Positions 10,425 through 19,344 of a DNA stretch of 64,000 nucleotides are shown here, piece after piece. The translations under genes and the position numbers were made by a program. The number at the start of each line of letters is the position of its first letter. Position 1 is the first letter of the stretch. The notes below the pieces were generated by a model, which saw only the letters and a program-made list of their open reading frames with translations, made no database searches and was not told where the DNA came from. This DNA is from Flavobacterium ajazii. Its GTDB lineage: Bacteria > Bacteroidota > Bacteroidia > Flavobacteriales > Flavobacteriaceae. The stretch lies in assembly GCF_010614725.1 (NCBI RefSeq), contig NZ_JAAEHL010000008.1, forward strand, positions 1-64,000. Reading direction: 5' to 3'.

Positions 10425-11287
10425 GTTTCATTAAGTAATTTTTCATGAGTATTTGTAATTGCCTTTTCATTTTTATAATCAATCCATTTTTGACCTTTGA
10501 ATTTTCGCATCATGATATCAAAATGCCGCATGATAAAAACATTATAAGCTGCTTTTGACAGATTGGTAATGTTTTTAGGGAAAGAGCGCAAACTCATAGA
10601 AAAACCTGGAGTCAGATATTTCATGTAATGCCAGTAGCCTTCGGGCATATACAGCATTTCGCCATGTTTTAAATTGGTAATATACCCTTCGGCGTTTTTC
10701 AGGGCAGGAAATTTTTCATAATCAGGATTGTCAAAATCAATGTCTTCTCTTGAAATCAAAGCATGAGGAACTTTATACATATATTTTGACTGATCTGGAG
10801 CAAAAATCATACACTGTTTTTCTCCATGAAAATGAAAATGAAGAATATTCGAATAATCAATGTCAAAATGCATAAAAACCTTTGCATTTTCTCCCCCAAA
10901 AAATAGCATCGGCATTTGTTTGACTAATTTTAAACCAATATCAGGCCACAAAAAATCATCTTTCAAAAGAGGAACTTCTTTCATTAAATTATAAAGAAAA
11001 ATGCGGTAATTGGTTGGTTTGGATTCTAAAAGAGCAATGTAATCGCTCATTTTCATTTTAGTATGAGCTTCATTAAAACCATCTTCATGATTTACAGGCC
11101 TGTCATCGTATAAAGGAACGATAAGATCTCCTGCAATTTCGTTGATATAGGATAATTTCCATTTATGATAAGCGGGCCAGTCTTCAGTAAGCTCTTCAAC
11201 AACTACGGGTATTTGGTTTTTTACATATTGGGAAATAAAATCAGATTTTGAGATTTTTTTTACCCTTTCGATTTGTTTTAACTTCAT
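10421..11287 (-). CDS. Cupin-like / JmjC-fold Fe(II)-dependent oxygenase-like protein
   Basis: A 288-residue soluble protein. A JmjC/cupin_8 iron site is visible: H140-F-D142 (VFMHFDIDYSN) and the distal His at 220 (PEGYWHYM). The SMSLRSFP segment after the last strand is also typical. Members of this fold are 2-oxoglutarate-dependent hydroxylases acting on proteins or small molecules; the substrate here cannot be told. It is convergent with the T9SS gene on the + strand, the two stop codons overlap, and no terminator separates them. ATG 11287 fits the family start (MKLKQIERVKKIS). Confident on fold and metal site, not on reaction. Confidence 0.8.
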   Translation of the reverse strand: MKLKQIERVKKISKSDFISQYVKNQIPVVVEELTEDWPAYHKWKLSYINEIAGDLIVPLYDDRPVNHEDGFNEAHTKMKMSDYIALLESKPTNYRIFLYNLMKEVPLLKDDFLWPDIGLKLVKQMPMLFFGGENAKVFMHFDIDYSNILHFHFHGEKQCMIFAPDQSKYMYKVPHALISREDIDFDNPDYEKFPALKNAEGYITNLKHGEMLYMPEGYWHYMKYLTPGFSMSLRSFPKNITNLSKAAYNVFIMRHFDIMMRKFKGQKWIDYKNEKAITNTHEKLLNET

Positions 11288-11427
11288 CTTTTAAAATAAA
11301 AAAAATGCTTATAACTCTGTGTAACAAGCAATTTAAAAATATTTACTGAAATAGATGAACTCTTTTAACTAAATTTTTAATTCGATAGATGTGTAATAAT
11401 TCAATAATTGAGAACAAAAGGCTTGAT

Positions 11428-13815
11428 TTAAATCCTTTTTTGTTCTTCAGTTTGTACTCTGTTTTTTTCTTTCAATTTTTGATTACCGAAGTTGTATTTA
11501 AAACCAATTTTAAAACTCTGGGTGTCGCTATAATCTGTAAAATAGTTATATTGATTTGCATATTTGGTAGTAACTGTTTGTTTTTCTCCACGATAAACAT
11601 CAGAAAAAATGATGTAAAATTCCCAGTTATCATCAAATAGCTTTTTTCGAAACGCAAAGTCTAAACTGCTAGACTGGCTGATGGTAAATGTGCCCTGAAC
11701 GGATGGTGAATTATAATAAAAATTAGCTTCCGCTGTAAAATCTTTTTTCTTATTGAATGTAAACTTATTATTGGTACTTCCGTTAAATTGAAACCGACTG
11801 TTATTATAAAGTTTTTGATCAATTCCCTGAAAAGTATCCTGAGTATAATTGATGCCGGTTTGAATTCCGGATTCCCACCAGTCAAAGAAAATGAGATTAG
11901 TGTTGAATTCTAAACCCAAAGCAGTATTTTTTTCGATATTGGTAAGATGATATACAACTGTAGTCGTTTCATAATCCTGATACGAAATTTCCATTGATGG
12001 ATTTTTTTCATGTCTGTAATACAAATCAAAATTGTATTTATCTTTTAGAATATAAGTCAAATCCAAATTATGAATGATCGTGGGCTGCAATTTTGGATCT
12101 CCAACAAAATAGGAATAGGAATTGTAATATGATCTGAAAGGATTTAGCCAGCTGTATTGCGGTCGGCTGATTCGTTTTCCATATGAAAATCCAATTTGAT
12201 GATTTTCATTGGCTTTGTAAAGGGCATAAAACGTTGGAAAAAGTTTAAAATATTTTTGTTCGTTTATTTCGGTTACCGTAACCGAATTGCCTTTTAGTTG
12301 AGTGTATTCTCCTCTCAATCCGGCTTTCAGTGTCCATTTTTCTATTTCTTTGTTATAGCTTGTATATCCTGCAAAAATGGTTTCATCATACAAAAATTGG
12401 TTAGTTCTGTCAGCGTTTTCAATTAATTCACCATTAATTTCATCTTGAAAAATAAGCTGGCTGTCGGCTTTTACTTTTCCAAACTTCATTCCCATCTCAA
12501 TTCCGTTGTCTTCATTCGAATAATCTGATTGTGCTGAAAAAAGCTGAATTTTTTGCGTATTGTCGCTTACAAATCGAGTTTGTCTGTACGGAAGATTGTC
12601 GGGAAATGAAAACGATGAAAAAATATCCTGATTTTCATTGTAATAGTAATGCGTATAATCTGAAGAAAAAGAAAGTTTTTCTTTCTCTTTAAATTTATGA
12701 TCATAAGAAAAATTGTAATCGCTGTTTCGAGATGATTTTTTTCTGTTATTTTGAGTAACATACAGAGAATCCGGATTTCGGTTACGGTCATAAATATAAG
12801 TAGGAACATTATAAAATCCATGGACATTTGGAGTCATAGAGTCGGTGACACCAAAAGATATTGTATTTGAACTGTCTATTTCGTATTCTGAATCCAGACG
12901 AAATGAATTTTGTGATGGAGATTTATTTTTTCTTCTCATGGTGCTTTCCCAAATCGAGTTGGTTTCGCCTGAACTGTCCAAATAATGAATAAAATCTTCT
13001 CCCTCTCTCACATACGTACCCGAACCAAAAGTATAACGTCCCGACAGTGAAAGTTTTTCTCCTTTGTAAATATGACTGGTAGAAATATTTCCTTTTGCAT
13101 AAATAGATTGAGTGTAGGAGCCACTCAAAGTTCCTTTATAACCCAATTTTACATTTTTCTTCAGCTTGATATTTAAAACGATGGCTCCCTGTGCTTCATA
13201 TTTAGCTGGCGGATTTGTAATTACTTCAATTGATTTGACATCTTCACCATTGGTATTTTCTAAAAATTGTTTCAATTCATCTCCGGTTAAATAGACCTTT
13301 TTGTCATTAATAGTAACCAGAATACTGTTGCTTCCTCGAACAGTCATGTTGCCGCTGCTCATAGTTGTTACGCCTGGCGTTTTACCCAGAATTTCCCAGG
13401 CATTATTAGTAGAAAGTGATGAGTTTTCTACGGTAAACTCTATTCGGTCAATTTTTCTTTTTAGAATTGGTTTTGATGTAGTTATGGTGACATCATTGAG
13501 TATTTCTGCATTTTGTTCCAGTATAACTGGTGAAAGTTGAGAATCTGACTGTACATCAATATTGAGGTGTTTCTCAGCATATCCATAAGAACTGATTTTC
13601 AAAATGTACTTTTCTTTTTCAACGTCAAATATTTCAAAAAAGCCTTTTTCGTCTGTTTGAGTGCTTTTGTAAAATACTGAATCCTGCTGTTTTAATAAGG
13701 AAACAGAGGTAAATTCTATCGGAATATTCTTTGAATCCAGGATAGTTCCTGAGATTTTGTGTTGCCCAATTCCAATAAGTGGAAAGAGTAAGAATAAAAA
13801 AAGAGGCTGTTTCAT
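11428..13815 (-). CDS. TonB-dependent-receptor-like outer membrane beta-barrel protein
   Basis: The frame opens at 13839, but ATG 13815 gives the natural signal peptide (MKQPLFLFLLFPLIGIGQ), so I start there (795 residues). A carboxypeptidase-D regulatory-like domain spans about 19-100 (ISGTILDSKNIPIEFTSVSL). A plug-like domain follows (GKTPGVTTMSSGNMTVRG..VTINDKKVYL..IEVITNPPAKYEAQG). The rest is a long barrel ending in aromatic-rich strands (SFKIGFKYNFGNQK). This matches the outer-membrane-beta-barrel (OMP_b-brl_3) branch common in Bacteroidota, whose ligands are mostly unknown. It is divergent from the two-component operon at 14053, and GGGTTAAT repeats lie between the two starts, suggesting control by that system. 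Confidence 0.85.
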   Translation of the reverse strand: MKQPLFLFLLFPLIGIGQHKISGTILDSKNIPIEFTSVSLLKQQDSVFYKSTQTDEKGFFEIFDVEKEKYILKISSYGYAEKHLNIDVQSDSQLSPVILEQNAEILNDVTITTSKPILKRKIDRIEFTVENSSLSTNNAWEILGKTPGVTTMSSGNMTVRGSNSILVTINDKKVYLTGDELKQFLENTNGEDVKSIEVITNPPAKYEAQGAIVLNIKLKKNVKLGYKGTLSGSYTQSIYAKGNISTSHIYKGEKLSLSGRYTFGSGTYVREGEDFIHYLDSSGETNSIWESTMRRKNKSPSQNSFRLDSEYEIDSSNTISFGVTDSMTPNVHGFYNVPTYIYDRNRNPDSLYVTQNNRKKSSRNSDYNFSYDHKFKEKEKLSFSSDYTHYYYNENQDIFSSFSFPDNLPYRQTRFVSDNTQKIQLFSAQSDYSNEDNGIEMGMKFGKVKADSQLIFQDEINGELIENADRTNQFLYDETIFAGYTSYNKEIEKWTLKAGLRGEYTQLKGNSVTVTEINEQKYFKLFPTFYALYKANENHQIGFSYGKRISRPQYSWLNPFRSYYNSYSYFVGDPKLQPTIIHNLDLTYILKDKYNFDLYYRHEKNPSMEISYQDYETTTVVYHLTNIEKNTALGLEFNTNLIFFDWWESGIQTGINYTQDTFQGIDQKLYNNSRFQFNGSTNNKFTFNKKKDFTAEANFYYNSPSVQGTFTISQSSSLDFAFRKKLFDDNWEFYIIFSDVYRGEKQTVTTKYANQYNYFTDYSDTQSFKIGFKYNFGNQKLKEKNRVQTEEQKRI

Positions 13816-13864
13816 GATGTGATGATTTGTTGGGAGCAAATCTCTGAAACCTCTTTGGAGTATT

Positions 13865-13909
13865 GGGTTAATAGAGGGTTAATGATGGGTTAATGACTTA
13901 TGGGTTATT
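13865..13909. promoter_or_regulatory. Direct-repeat operator, cluster 1 (GGGTTAAT, 11-bp spacing)
   Basis: Three exact GGGTTAAT copies start at 13865, 13876 and 13887, exactly 11 bp apart. A fourth, imperfect GGGTTATT starts at 13902. Head-to-tail repeats one helical turn apart are typical of OmpR/PhoB-family sites, and such a regulator is encoded at 15411. The cluster lies 50 bp upstream of the receptor start. Confidence 0.7.
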
Positions 13910-13970
13910 TAGTTTGATAAAAATGAAATAAAGCTGAACCCCGATTTTTATGATATTCAATTTCAGCATT

Positions 13971-13989
13971 CGGTTAATAAAGGGTTAAT
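13971..13989. promoter_or_regulatory. Direct-repeat operator, cluster 2
   Basis: CGGTTAAT at 13971 and GGGTTAAT at 13982, again 11 bp apart, about 65 bp upstream of the histidine kinase start. Both clusters are followed by ACTTAT. The site suggests autoregulation of the two-component operon. Confidence 0.65.
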
Positions 13990-14052
13990 CACTTATTTAT
14001 TGAAAGCTGAAAAGAATTATTCAGGTAAATTTGTTTTGTTAATTGTTATATC

Positions 14053-15414
14053 ATGCAAAACAAAAAGAAAATTGCGTATTTAATAGGGGCATGTATTTTT
14101 ACGGTAATGGCTCTGGCGGCTATTCAGGGCTATTTTATATACAATACTTATAAATTAACTGAAAGGGAAGTCAATACCAAAATCAAAAAGCAAATTGCTG
14201 AGTTGGAAGACCATCCTGAATTTGAGGCGATAAAAGACAATTGGATGGAGCAAACCGGAAAATTAGCTGAAGAATATGTTTATAAAAAAATAGCAAAAAA
14301 AGAATATTTAAAACTCATTCAGAAGAATCAGGACTCCCTTTCCGATGTTATGAAAAGATATATGGAAAAGTCTAAGAAACCGGAAGATTTTGAAATAGGT
14401 TATAGTGATTATTTAACGTCTCTGGTCATTATAAACAACAATAAAACGGATTCGGTTTATAATGGGAAACTGTTGATTTTTGATAACAAAGTAAAAAGTG
14501 ACAATGAAATTTCTTCTTCAACCGGAAAGTGGCAAAACACTAATGAATCAGAATCCGATAATCCAGGTTTGGTAAAGTCAAAATATGCACTATTATTGAA
14601 AACAGAACAATTTTACAGTTTTGCAAGCTGGCAAAAAACAATTCTGAGTCAAATGGCAGGATTGTTATTGTTTTCTCTGGTTTTAATGTTTTTTGTCGTG
14701 TATCTGTATTATCTCTCAATTAAAAATTTAATCAATCAAAAAAGAATTGCAGATATAAAAACAGATTTTGTAAACAACATTACGCATGAATTTCAGACTC
14801 CTTTGGCAACAATGGATATCGCAATCAAAACATTACAGCGTAAGGAAGACCAAATGTCAAAAGAAGAATATAAAACGACTTTATCTTTAGTAGAAAGACA
14901 GAATAACAGACTTCAGAAATTGTTTCAGCAGGTCGCGAATGTTTCAGTTAATCCAGTCGCCGATACAAGTTCTTCCATCGAAATAGGTTGTAATGAAATC
15001 AAAGAAATAATAGATGATTTCAGACTTTCTAAACCTGATATTTTAATTTCCTGTGAGCAGAGCCAAGAAACCATTGCTCTAAGAATAGATCGCTTCCATC
15101 TTAATACAATTCTGATCAATCTTTTAGATAATGCTGTAAAATATGGCGCTACGCAAATAAATATTGAACTGAACTGCATTGATAATAAATTTTTACTCAG
15201 TATAAAAGATAATGGAAAAGGAATCTCTCCAAAAGAACACGTAGCCATTTTCGATAAATTTTACAGAGTAGAAAAAGGAAATCTTCATAATACCAAAGGT
15301 CTCGGCTTAGGATTATTTTATGTAAAACAATTGGTTGAAGCTTATCGTGGAGATGTAAAAGTAATCAGTGAAGAAAATAAGGGAGCTTTATTTTTAATAT
15401 CAATTCCGTTATGA
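14053..15414 (+). CDS. Sensor histidine kinase
   Basis: A 453-residue inner-membrane kinase. TM1 is at about 7-29, a periplasmic sensor domain at 30-200, and TM2 at about 201-221. The HisKA box has the phospho-accepting His at 245 (NNITHEFQTPLAT). The HATPase domain shows the N box (LLDNAVKYG), G1 (IKDNGKGIS) and G2 (TKGLGLGLFYVKQLV). The stop overlaps the regulator start (ATGA at 15411-15414), so the pair is translationally coupled. The divergent neighbour is an outer membrane receptor-like protein; the sensed signal is unknown. Confidence 0.93.
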   Translation: MQNKKKIAYLIGACIFTVMALAAIQGYFIYNTYKLTEREVNTKIKKQIAELEDHPEFEAIKDNWMEQTGKLAEEYVYKKIAKKEYLKLIQKNQDSLSDVMKRYMEKSKKPEDFEIGYSDYLTSLVIINNNKTDSVYNGKLLIFDNKVKSDNEISSSTGKWQNTNESESDNPGLVKSKYALLLKTEQFYSFASWQKTILSQMAGLLLFSLVLMFFVVYLYYLSIKNLINQKRIADIKTDFVNNITHEFQTPLATMDIAIKTLQRKEDQMSKEEYKTTLSLVERQNNRLQKLFQQVANVSVNPVADTSSSIEIGCNEIKEIIDDFRLSKPDILISCEQSQETIALRIDRFHLNTILINLLDNAVKYGATQINIELNCIDNKFLLSIKDNGKGISPKEHVAIFDKFYRVEKGNLHNTKGLGLGLFYVKQLVEAYRGDVKVISEENKGALFLISIPL

Positions 15415-16103
15415 TGAAACATATTTTATTAGTAGAAGATGATTTTGATTATGCTTCAGTTTTGAAACAATATCTGGAATTTTCAGGGTTTAAAGTATCC
15501 TGGAAAAAGAACGGTAAAGGAGCTTTGGAATTTCTTCACGTTACGAAACCTGATATTTGTATTTTGGACGTAATGATGCCGCAAATGGATGGTTTTACTT
15601 TAGCTGAAAAGATAGTTGACCAGTTTCCGGAAACGCCATTTGTTTTTTTAACTGCAAAATCGTTACAGCAAGACAAGATTAAAGGCTTAAAATTAGGAGC
15701 CGATGATTATATCGTAAAACCTTTTGAAGTAGAAGAATTAATTTTAAGAATTGGTAACATTTTAAAGCGTTCTCAAAAAAGTGAAGAAAAAATTGTTTTA
15801 AAACAGAACTTCGCAATTGGGAGTTACACTTTTGATTCTGAAAATTACTTGCTGAAACATCAGACAATCACATATAGAATTACTGAAAAAGAAGCCCAAT
15901 TAATCTTTTTTTTATATGCAAACAGAAATAAGCTAATTAAAAGAGAAGAAATTTTAAGGGAAATCTGGGGTAATGAAGATTTCTTTTCAGGCAGAAGTAT
16001 GGATGTTTTTATAAGCCGTTTAAGGAAATATTTTAAAGAAGATTCTGCTATAAGTATTTCGAGCGTAAGAGGTTTGGGGTTTGAGTTTAAGATTAACAAT
16101 TAA
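15411..16103 (+). CDS. OmpR-family response regulator
   Basis: A 230-residue regulator. The receiver domain (about 4-120) has the acidic pocket at D10/D11, phospho-acceptor D53 (CILDVMMPQMDG), T81 in FLTAK and the conserved Lys in IVKPF. The C-terminal winged helix (about 135-228) ends in the usual SVRGLGFEF signature. ATG 15411 overlaps the kinase stop by four bases; the second ATG at 15414 is an alternative start. Its likely targets are the GGGTTAAT direct repeats upstream of its own operon and of the divergent receptor gene. Confidence 0.93.
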   Translation: MMKHILLVEDDFDYASVLKQYLEFSGFKVSWKKNGKGALEFLHVTKPDICILDVMMPQMDGFTLAEKIVDQFPETPFVFLTAKSLQQDKIKGLKLGADDYIVKPFEVEELILRIGNILKRSQKSEEKIVLKQNFAIGSYTFDSENYLLKHQTITYRITEKEAQLIFFLYANRNKLIKREEILREIWGNEDFFSGRSMDVFISRLRKYFKEDSAISISSVRGLGFEFKINN

Positions 16104-16113
16104 ATCACAGATT

Positions 16114-16533
16114 ATGAAACTTATTATAGTACTTATTTTTATGGCTATTAGTTTTTTAGCGAATTGCCAAAGCAGACCAGCAGTACCAAATCCTCCAAAA
16201 GTTAAGAAGTCTGAAACAAAAACTACAAGTTCCAGTTCATCTGTTTCGGTTCAAAACTCAGATTCGTCTTATAGTTTCAAAGCCTCTTTTGATTCTGATA
16301 AGAATGAGAAAGTAAAAAAGATAATAACAGATCATTTTGATAATCAATACCTTATTTCTAAAGGAGAAGTTTTGATGTGGAAAAAAATGGATTCAGATGA
16401 AATTGTTTACAGTGTTACTTTTAAAAACGGGAGTTTAAAAATGAATGTTGACAAAGAATTAAGTTCCGGAAATACTGTTAGAGAATTTGAAAAGCTCGGA
16501 AGTAAGTTAAGAGAAATGATCTCAAATGATTGA
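16114..16533 (+). CDS. Small secreted protein of unknown function, third gene of the two-component operon
   Basis: An in-frame extension reaches back to 16081, but ATG 16114 gives a proper signal peptide (MKLIIVLIFMAISFLANC) and only a 10-base gap after the regulator stop. After the signal comes a Pro/Lys/Ser-rich linker, then a ~100-residue domain with alternating charged and hydrophobic segments (KIITDHFDNQYLISKGEVLMWKK). The Cys in FLANCQS could be a lipoprotein site, but Asn at -1 is unusual. No family recognised. Its position suggests a periplasmic accessory or target of the kinase/regulator pair. Confidence 0.7.
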   Translation: MKLIIVLIFMAISFLANCQSRPAVPNPPKVKKSETKTTSSSSSVSVQNSDSSYSFKASFDSDKNEKVKKIITDHFDNQYLISKGEVLMWKKMDSDEIVYSVTFKNGSLKMNVDKELSSGNTVREFEKLGSKLREMISND

Positions 16534-16793
16534 AATAGAAAAAAGCTTCATCAGTCTCAAATGGATTTGTTGTATCAAACGCTCCCCAAAAGGATGTTTT
16601 GTTCTTTTTCATAACGGAAGATTTTAAAATTAAAAAAAGAAGTTCTATTTTTTCAAGACGATAAACTATTCTATATTTAGATATGATATCTGACAAAATG
16701 GATGTTTTACAGGATATTTTTTTATCTTTGAGATTCATACTTTTTAATCCGGATGGCTTTATCTTTGAGCCTATAGAAAAAATTAAACTCATT

Positions 16794-17207
16794 ATGGAAC
16801 AGAAAATTCATCAGGGAAGAAACGTAAAACGCTTCAGAGAAATGCTTGGAATCAAACAAGAAGCATTGGCTTATGATCTGGGGGAAGATTGGAATCAGAA
16901 GAAAATTTCTATGTTGGAGCAAAAAGACGTAATTGAAGACAGTCTGCTTAAACAAATCTCATATTCATTGAAAATTCCTGTTGAGGCTTTTCAAAATTTT
17001 GATGAGGAACAGGCAATAAATATTATCTCTAATACTTTTAACGACCAATCGAATGGCTACAATTACTATCCAACATTTAATGTAAATCCTGTTGAAAAAT
17101 GGATTGAAGCTTTAGAAGAAATTAAACGATTGAATTTAGAACTTTTAAAAGCAAAAGATGAACAGATTAAAGTTTTAGAAAAATTACTAATGCAAATTAA
17201 GCATTGA
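16794..17207 (+). CDS. Small XRE-type helix-turn-helix protein with C-terminal coiled coil
   Basis: An in-frame TTG/ATG extension exists back to 16683, but ATG 16794 (MEQKIHQGRNVKRFREMLG) is where homologous-looking sequence starts, giving 137 residues. Residues 8-65 form an XRE-like helix-turn-helix (VKRFREMLGIKQEALAYDLG..WNQKKISMLEQ). The C-terminal ~45 residues are a Leu/Glu/Lys-rich coiled coil (EALEEIKRLNLELLKAKDEQIKVLEKLL), probably for dimerisation. Small single-gene regulators of this kind are common in flavobacteria; targets are unknown. The 260 bases upstream hold no gene. Confidence 0.75.
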   Translation: MEQKIHQGRNVKRFREMLGIKQEALAYDLGEDWNQKKISMLEQKDVIEDSLLKQISYSLKIPVEAFQNFDEEQAINIISNTFNDQSNGYNYYPTFNVNPVEKWIEALEEIKRLNLELLKAKDEQIKVLEKLLMQIKH

Positions 17208-17354
17208 TAAAAAGATAAAATACTTGTAGAACAGGTTAATTGATTCAGGGACTTGATACCTGAAAAAAAGATAGTTTTTAAAATGGTTCATGATTTCCTG
17301 GCTCAAATGAAGCTTTAAGATTTCTTTGAGAAATTTAGCTTCACTATAAAATAC

Positions 17355-17387
17355 AAAAAGACCTCGCAATCAGCAAGGTCTTTTTTT
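17355..17387. terminator. Bidirectional terminator
   Basis: Stem AAAAAGACCT/AGGTCTTTTT with an 11-base loop, an A run on the left and a T run on the right. It can serve the HTH gene on the + strand and the Rhs locus arriving on the - strand. The rest of the gap 17208-17598 holds no gene; it has one further 7-bp hairpin (ACACGAA/TTCGTGT, 17476-17493). Confidence 0.8.
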
Positions 17388-17598
17388 ATACTTTGTCGAG
17401 TTTCTTTATGAACGCCAGCCAGAGGAATTGCATTAATCGTTGTGGTTATTTCTGATCGAACCATTCTAAAAGTCCACACGAAAGGATTCGTGTCTGATAG
17501 GGATAAAATAATATTCTTTTTTGGTTTATTACATAGTTATTTTACAAAAACATCTAATCTGAAAACACTACCGGAAAATACTTATCATCCTTAGAACG

Positions 17599-18063
17599 TT
17601 ATTTTTTAATACGCTTCAATTCTCCTGTATTTTTAAAATATAGATGACTATCTTCATACCATTTTATAATTGCTTTTAAATAGTCAAATATTTCCTTATC
17701 AGGTTTATCGTTTAGTAAATTCAGACTTTTATCAATAATTAATTTTAAATCTTCAAAATCTAGTATAAAAAAATCTTTACCATTTTTGAAAAGAAGATAA
17801 TCTGTGCCATTAGTTGAATAGACAGTTCTAATTATGTAAATACCTTTGTTCTTATATCCTAACTCAGTTCCATCTATAATTTCATACGCACCAATGTCCA
17901 ATCTATTTTCTATCGTTATTTCCCCATTTTTGATAAAAAACTCTTTAATAACATTTTTCATTTTCCTAATGGTTTCATCATCATCTACTTTTTGACTTAG
18001 TGCTGACTGATAAATAGTAAGAAAAAAAACTAAACACACAATATTTCCCAAATTTATTTTCAT
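17599..18063 (-). CDS. Secreted protein, candidate immunity to the orphan Rhs tip
   Basis: A 154-residue protein with a Sec signal peptide (about 1-23, ending SALSQ). The mature part is charged and mixed alpha/beta ([23 protein letters not shown]). No family recognised. Its start overlaps the stop of the orphan Rhs tip by ATGA (18060-18063), so the two are translationally coupled. A small gene directly after an Rhs C-terminal tip is normally the cognate immunity gene. A signal peptide fits neutralisation in the periplasm. The immunity role is inferred from position only. Confidence 0.65.
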   Translation of the reverse strand: MKINLGNIVCLVFFLTIYQSALSQKVDDDETIRKMKNVIKEFFIKNGEITIENRLDIGAYEIIDGTELGYKNKGIYIIRTVYSTNGTDYLLFKNGKDFFILDFEDLKLIIDKSLNLLNDKPDKEIFDYLKAIIKWYEDSHLYFKNTGELKRIKK

Positions 18064-18839
18064 TTGATTTTCTTTTCTAATATTTCTTTCATAATTTGAT
18101 CCGCAACTTCTCCTGGTTTTTTTTCAATTTCTGCTCTCGTTGCCCCAGATTGTTGCAGTTTAATATTTTCTGGAGTTGCATGCTCTACTTCTTCCCCTAA
18201 AGTTACCGCAATGAAATCTTTCATTTTCATTCCAGAATAATCAATACCATCAATTATATTTTTAGCTCCTTGACCTTCAGCTGTGTTTTTTGCTACTTGT
18301 TCTGCTAAATAATTTTCACTTGCTGTATAAATTGTAATAGTAGACTTTCCTTCTGGATTATCGGTTTTTGGTGTAGTCGTTTTTCCTTCCAGAATGTTAC
18401 CATTTTTACTAATAGGAATTTCATCTCCAATTACCTTTATTTCAATTGGCTGGGCTGATTTTACCAGCTTGTCAAATTGTTTCGCACCAGTATCTGAAGA
18501 ATTCCTTAATGCGTTTCCAAGATAAATATCCTGTTTTGTTGTATGTTCAGTGTATGCTCCTTTTCCTCCATTCGCTTTAGGATCATAAATTAACTTTCCT
18601 GCGCTATTTATCCAATCATTTGGAGCCATTCCATCAGGATCAATAAAATAAACGGGATTATTAAATGCATAATTATAAGGACTATGTCTTCTCATTTTCT
18701 CCGCCAACGGGTCAATATTCATCCAGCGTCCAAGTGCAGGGTCGTAATTACGTGCTCCATAGTCGTACATGTCAAGCCCCCAGTTCGTCTTCAAGCTCTT
18801 TTGCATTAAAGCGAGACCTCCAAAGCGATATTTATACAA
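18060..18839 (-). CDS. Orphan Rhs core fragment with toxin-like C-terminal tip
   Basis: The start is TTG 18839 (the frame has no better start), giving 259 residues. Residues 1-71 are the end of an Rhs core ([32 protein letters not shown]). Residues 72-259 form a unique tip, the position of the toxin in polymorphic Rhs proteins. The tip has GEEVEH at 215-220 followed by ATPEN, which resembles an HExxH zinc site with the first His replaced by Glu. There is no signal peptide or Rhs shell, so it is an orphan tip cassette that could be recruited by recombination. Core residues 6-21 appear frame-shifted, with the frame restored (see findings). The core differs from that of the neighbouring full-length Rhs protein, so it came from another parent. 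Confidence 0.75.
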   Translation of the reverse strand: MYKYRFGGLALMQKSLKTNWGLDMYDYGARNYDPALGRWMNIDPLAEKMRRHSPYNYAFNNPVYFIDPDGMAPNDWINSAGKLIYDPKANGGKGAYTEHTTKQDIYLGNALRNSSDTGAKQFDKLVKSAQPIEIKVIGDEIPISKNGNILEGKTTTPKTDNPEGKSTITIYTASENYLAEQVAKNTAEGQGAKNIIDGIDYSGMKMKDFIAVTLGEEVEHATPENIKLQQSGATRAEIEKKPGEVADQIMKEILEKKIK

Positions 18840-18864
18840 GATATCTTATTAGGTTTTAGTCGTA

Positions 18865-19341
18865 TTACATAAAACCTAATAACGAATTACTGTAAATAAT
18901 TTTATAAACTTTTTTTGTATTTAAAATACTGTCATTCCCAACTCCATCTTTTAAATATTGATTTTTTTCTACATAAATAAATTTATACGCTTTAGCTAAA
19001 TCACTTTTAACTAAAACTTTAATATTCATGTCTATATCTTTAATTTTTACATCATGATTATTATCAACTCTAATCATTTTTGCTAATCCAAAATTTTCCA
19101 TTGTTTTCATAGAATCTTGATATAAAATATGTTTGTCATTTTCTACAATTATTTTTTCGCCATGATAAAAATTGGTAAAAATTAAAAGTGAATATTTTTC
19201 TGCTTTAGCATCATATTGTTTTAGAGTTTTCTCAACAACATGTTTGAATGATGCATTTTCAAAATCTTTTATCTGAAAATCATAACTTTTACAGCTAATT
19301 GCAAATAAAATCAGTAAAAAATATAATAATTTCTTTTTCAT
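18865..19341 (-). CDS. Lipoprotein, candidate immunity to the Rhs metzincin tip
   Basis: A 158-residue protein with a lipoprotein signal (MKKKLLYFLLILFAISCKS, lipid-acceptor Cys at 17). The mature part has no recognised family. It starts three bases after the stop of the large Rhs gene, the usual place for the cognate immunity gene. A membrane-anchored periplasmic lipoprotein would be well placed to block a secreted peptidase. The orphan Rhs tip follows 25 bases downstream. The role is inferred from context; the lipoprotein call is seen in the sequence. Confidence 0.7.
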   Translation of the reverse strand: MKKKLLYFLLILFAISCKSYDFQIKDFENASFKHVVEKTLKQYDAKAEKYSLLIFTNFYHGEKIIVENDKHILYQDSMKTMENFGLAKMIRVDNNHDVKIKDIDMNIKVLVKSDLAKAYKFIYVEKNQYLKDGVGNDSILNTKKVYKIIYSNSLLGFM

Positions 19342-19344
19342 TTT

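Noticed and set aside
16478..16792. 104-residue - strand open frame
   Set aside because: It overlaps the end of the secreted-protein gene, has no convincing start and no recognisable domain.
17330..17530. - strand open stretch (NPFVWTFRMVRSEITTTINAI) in the gap before the Rhs locus
   Set aside because: The stretch is open for over 60 codons but has no start at its head and runs through the terminator at 17355-17387. It could be a gene remnant or chance; not called.
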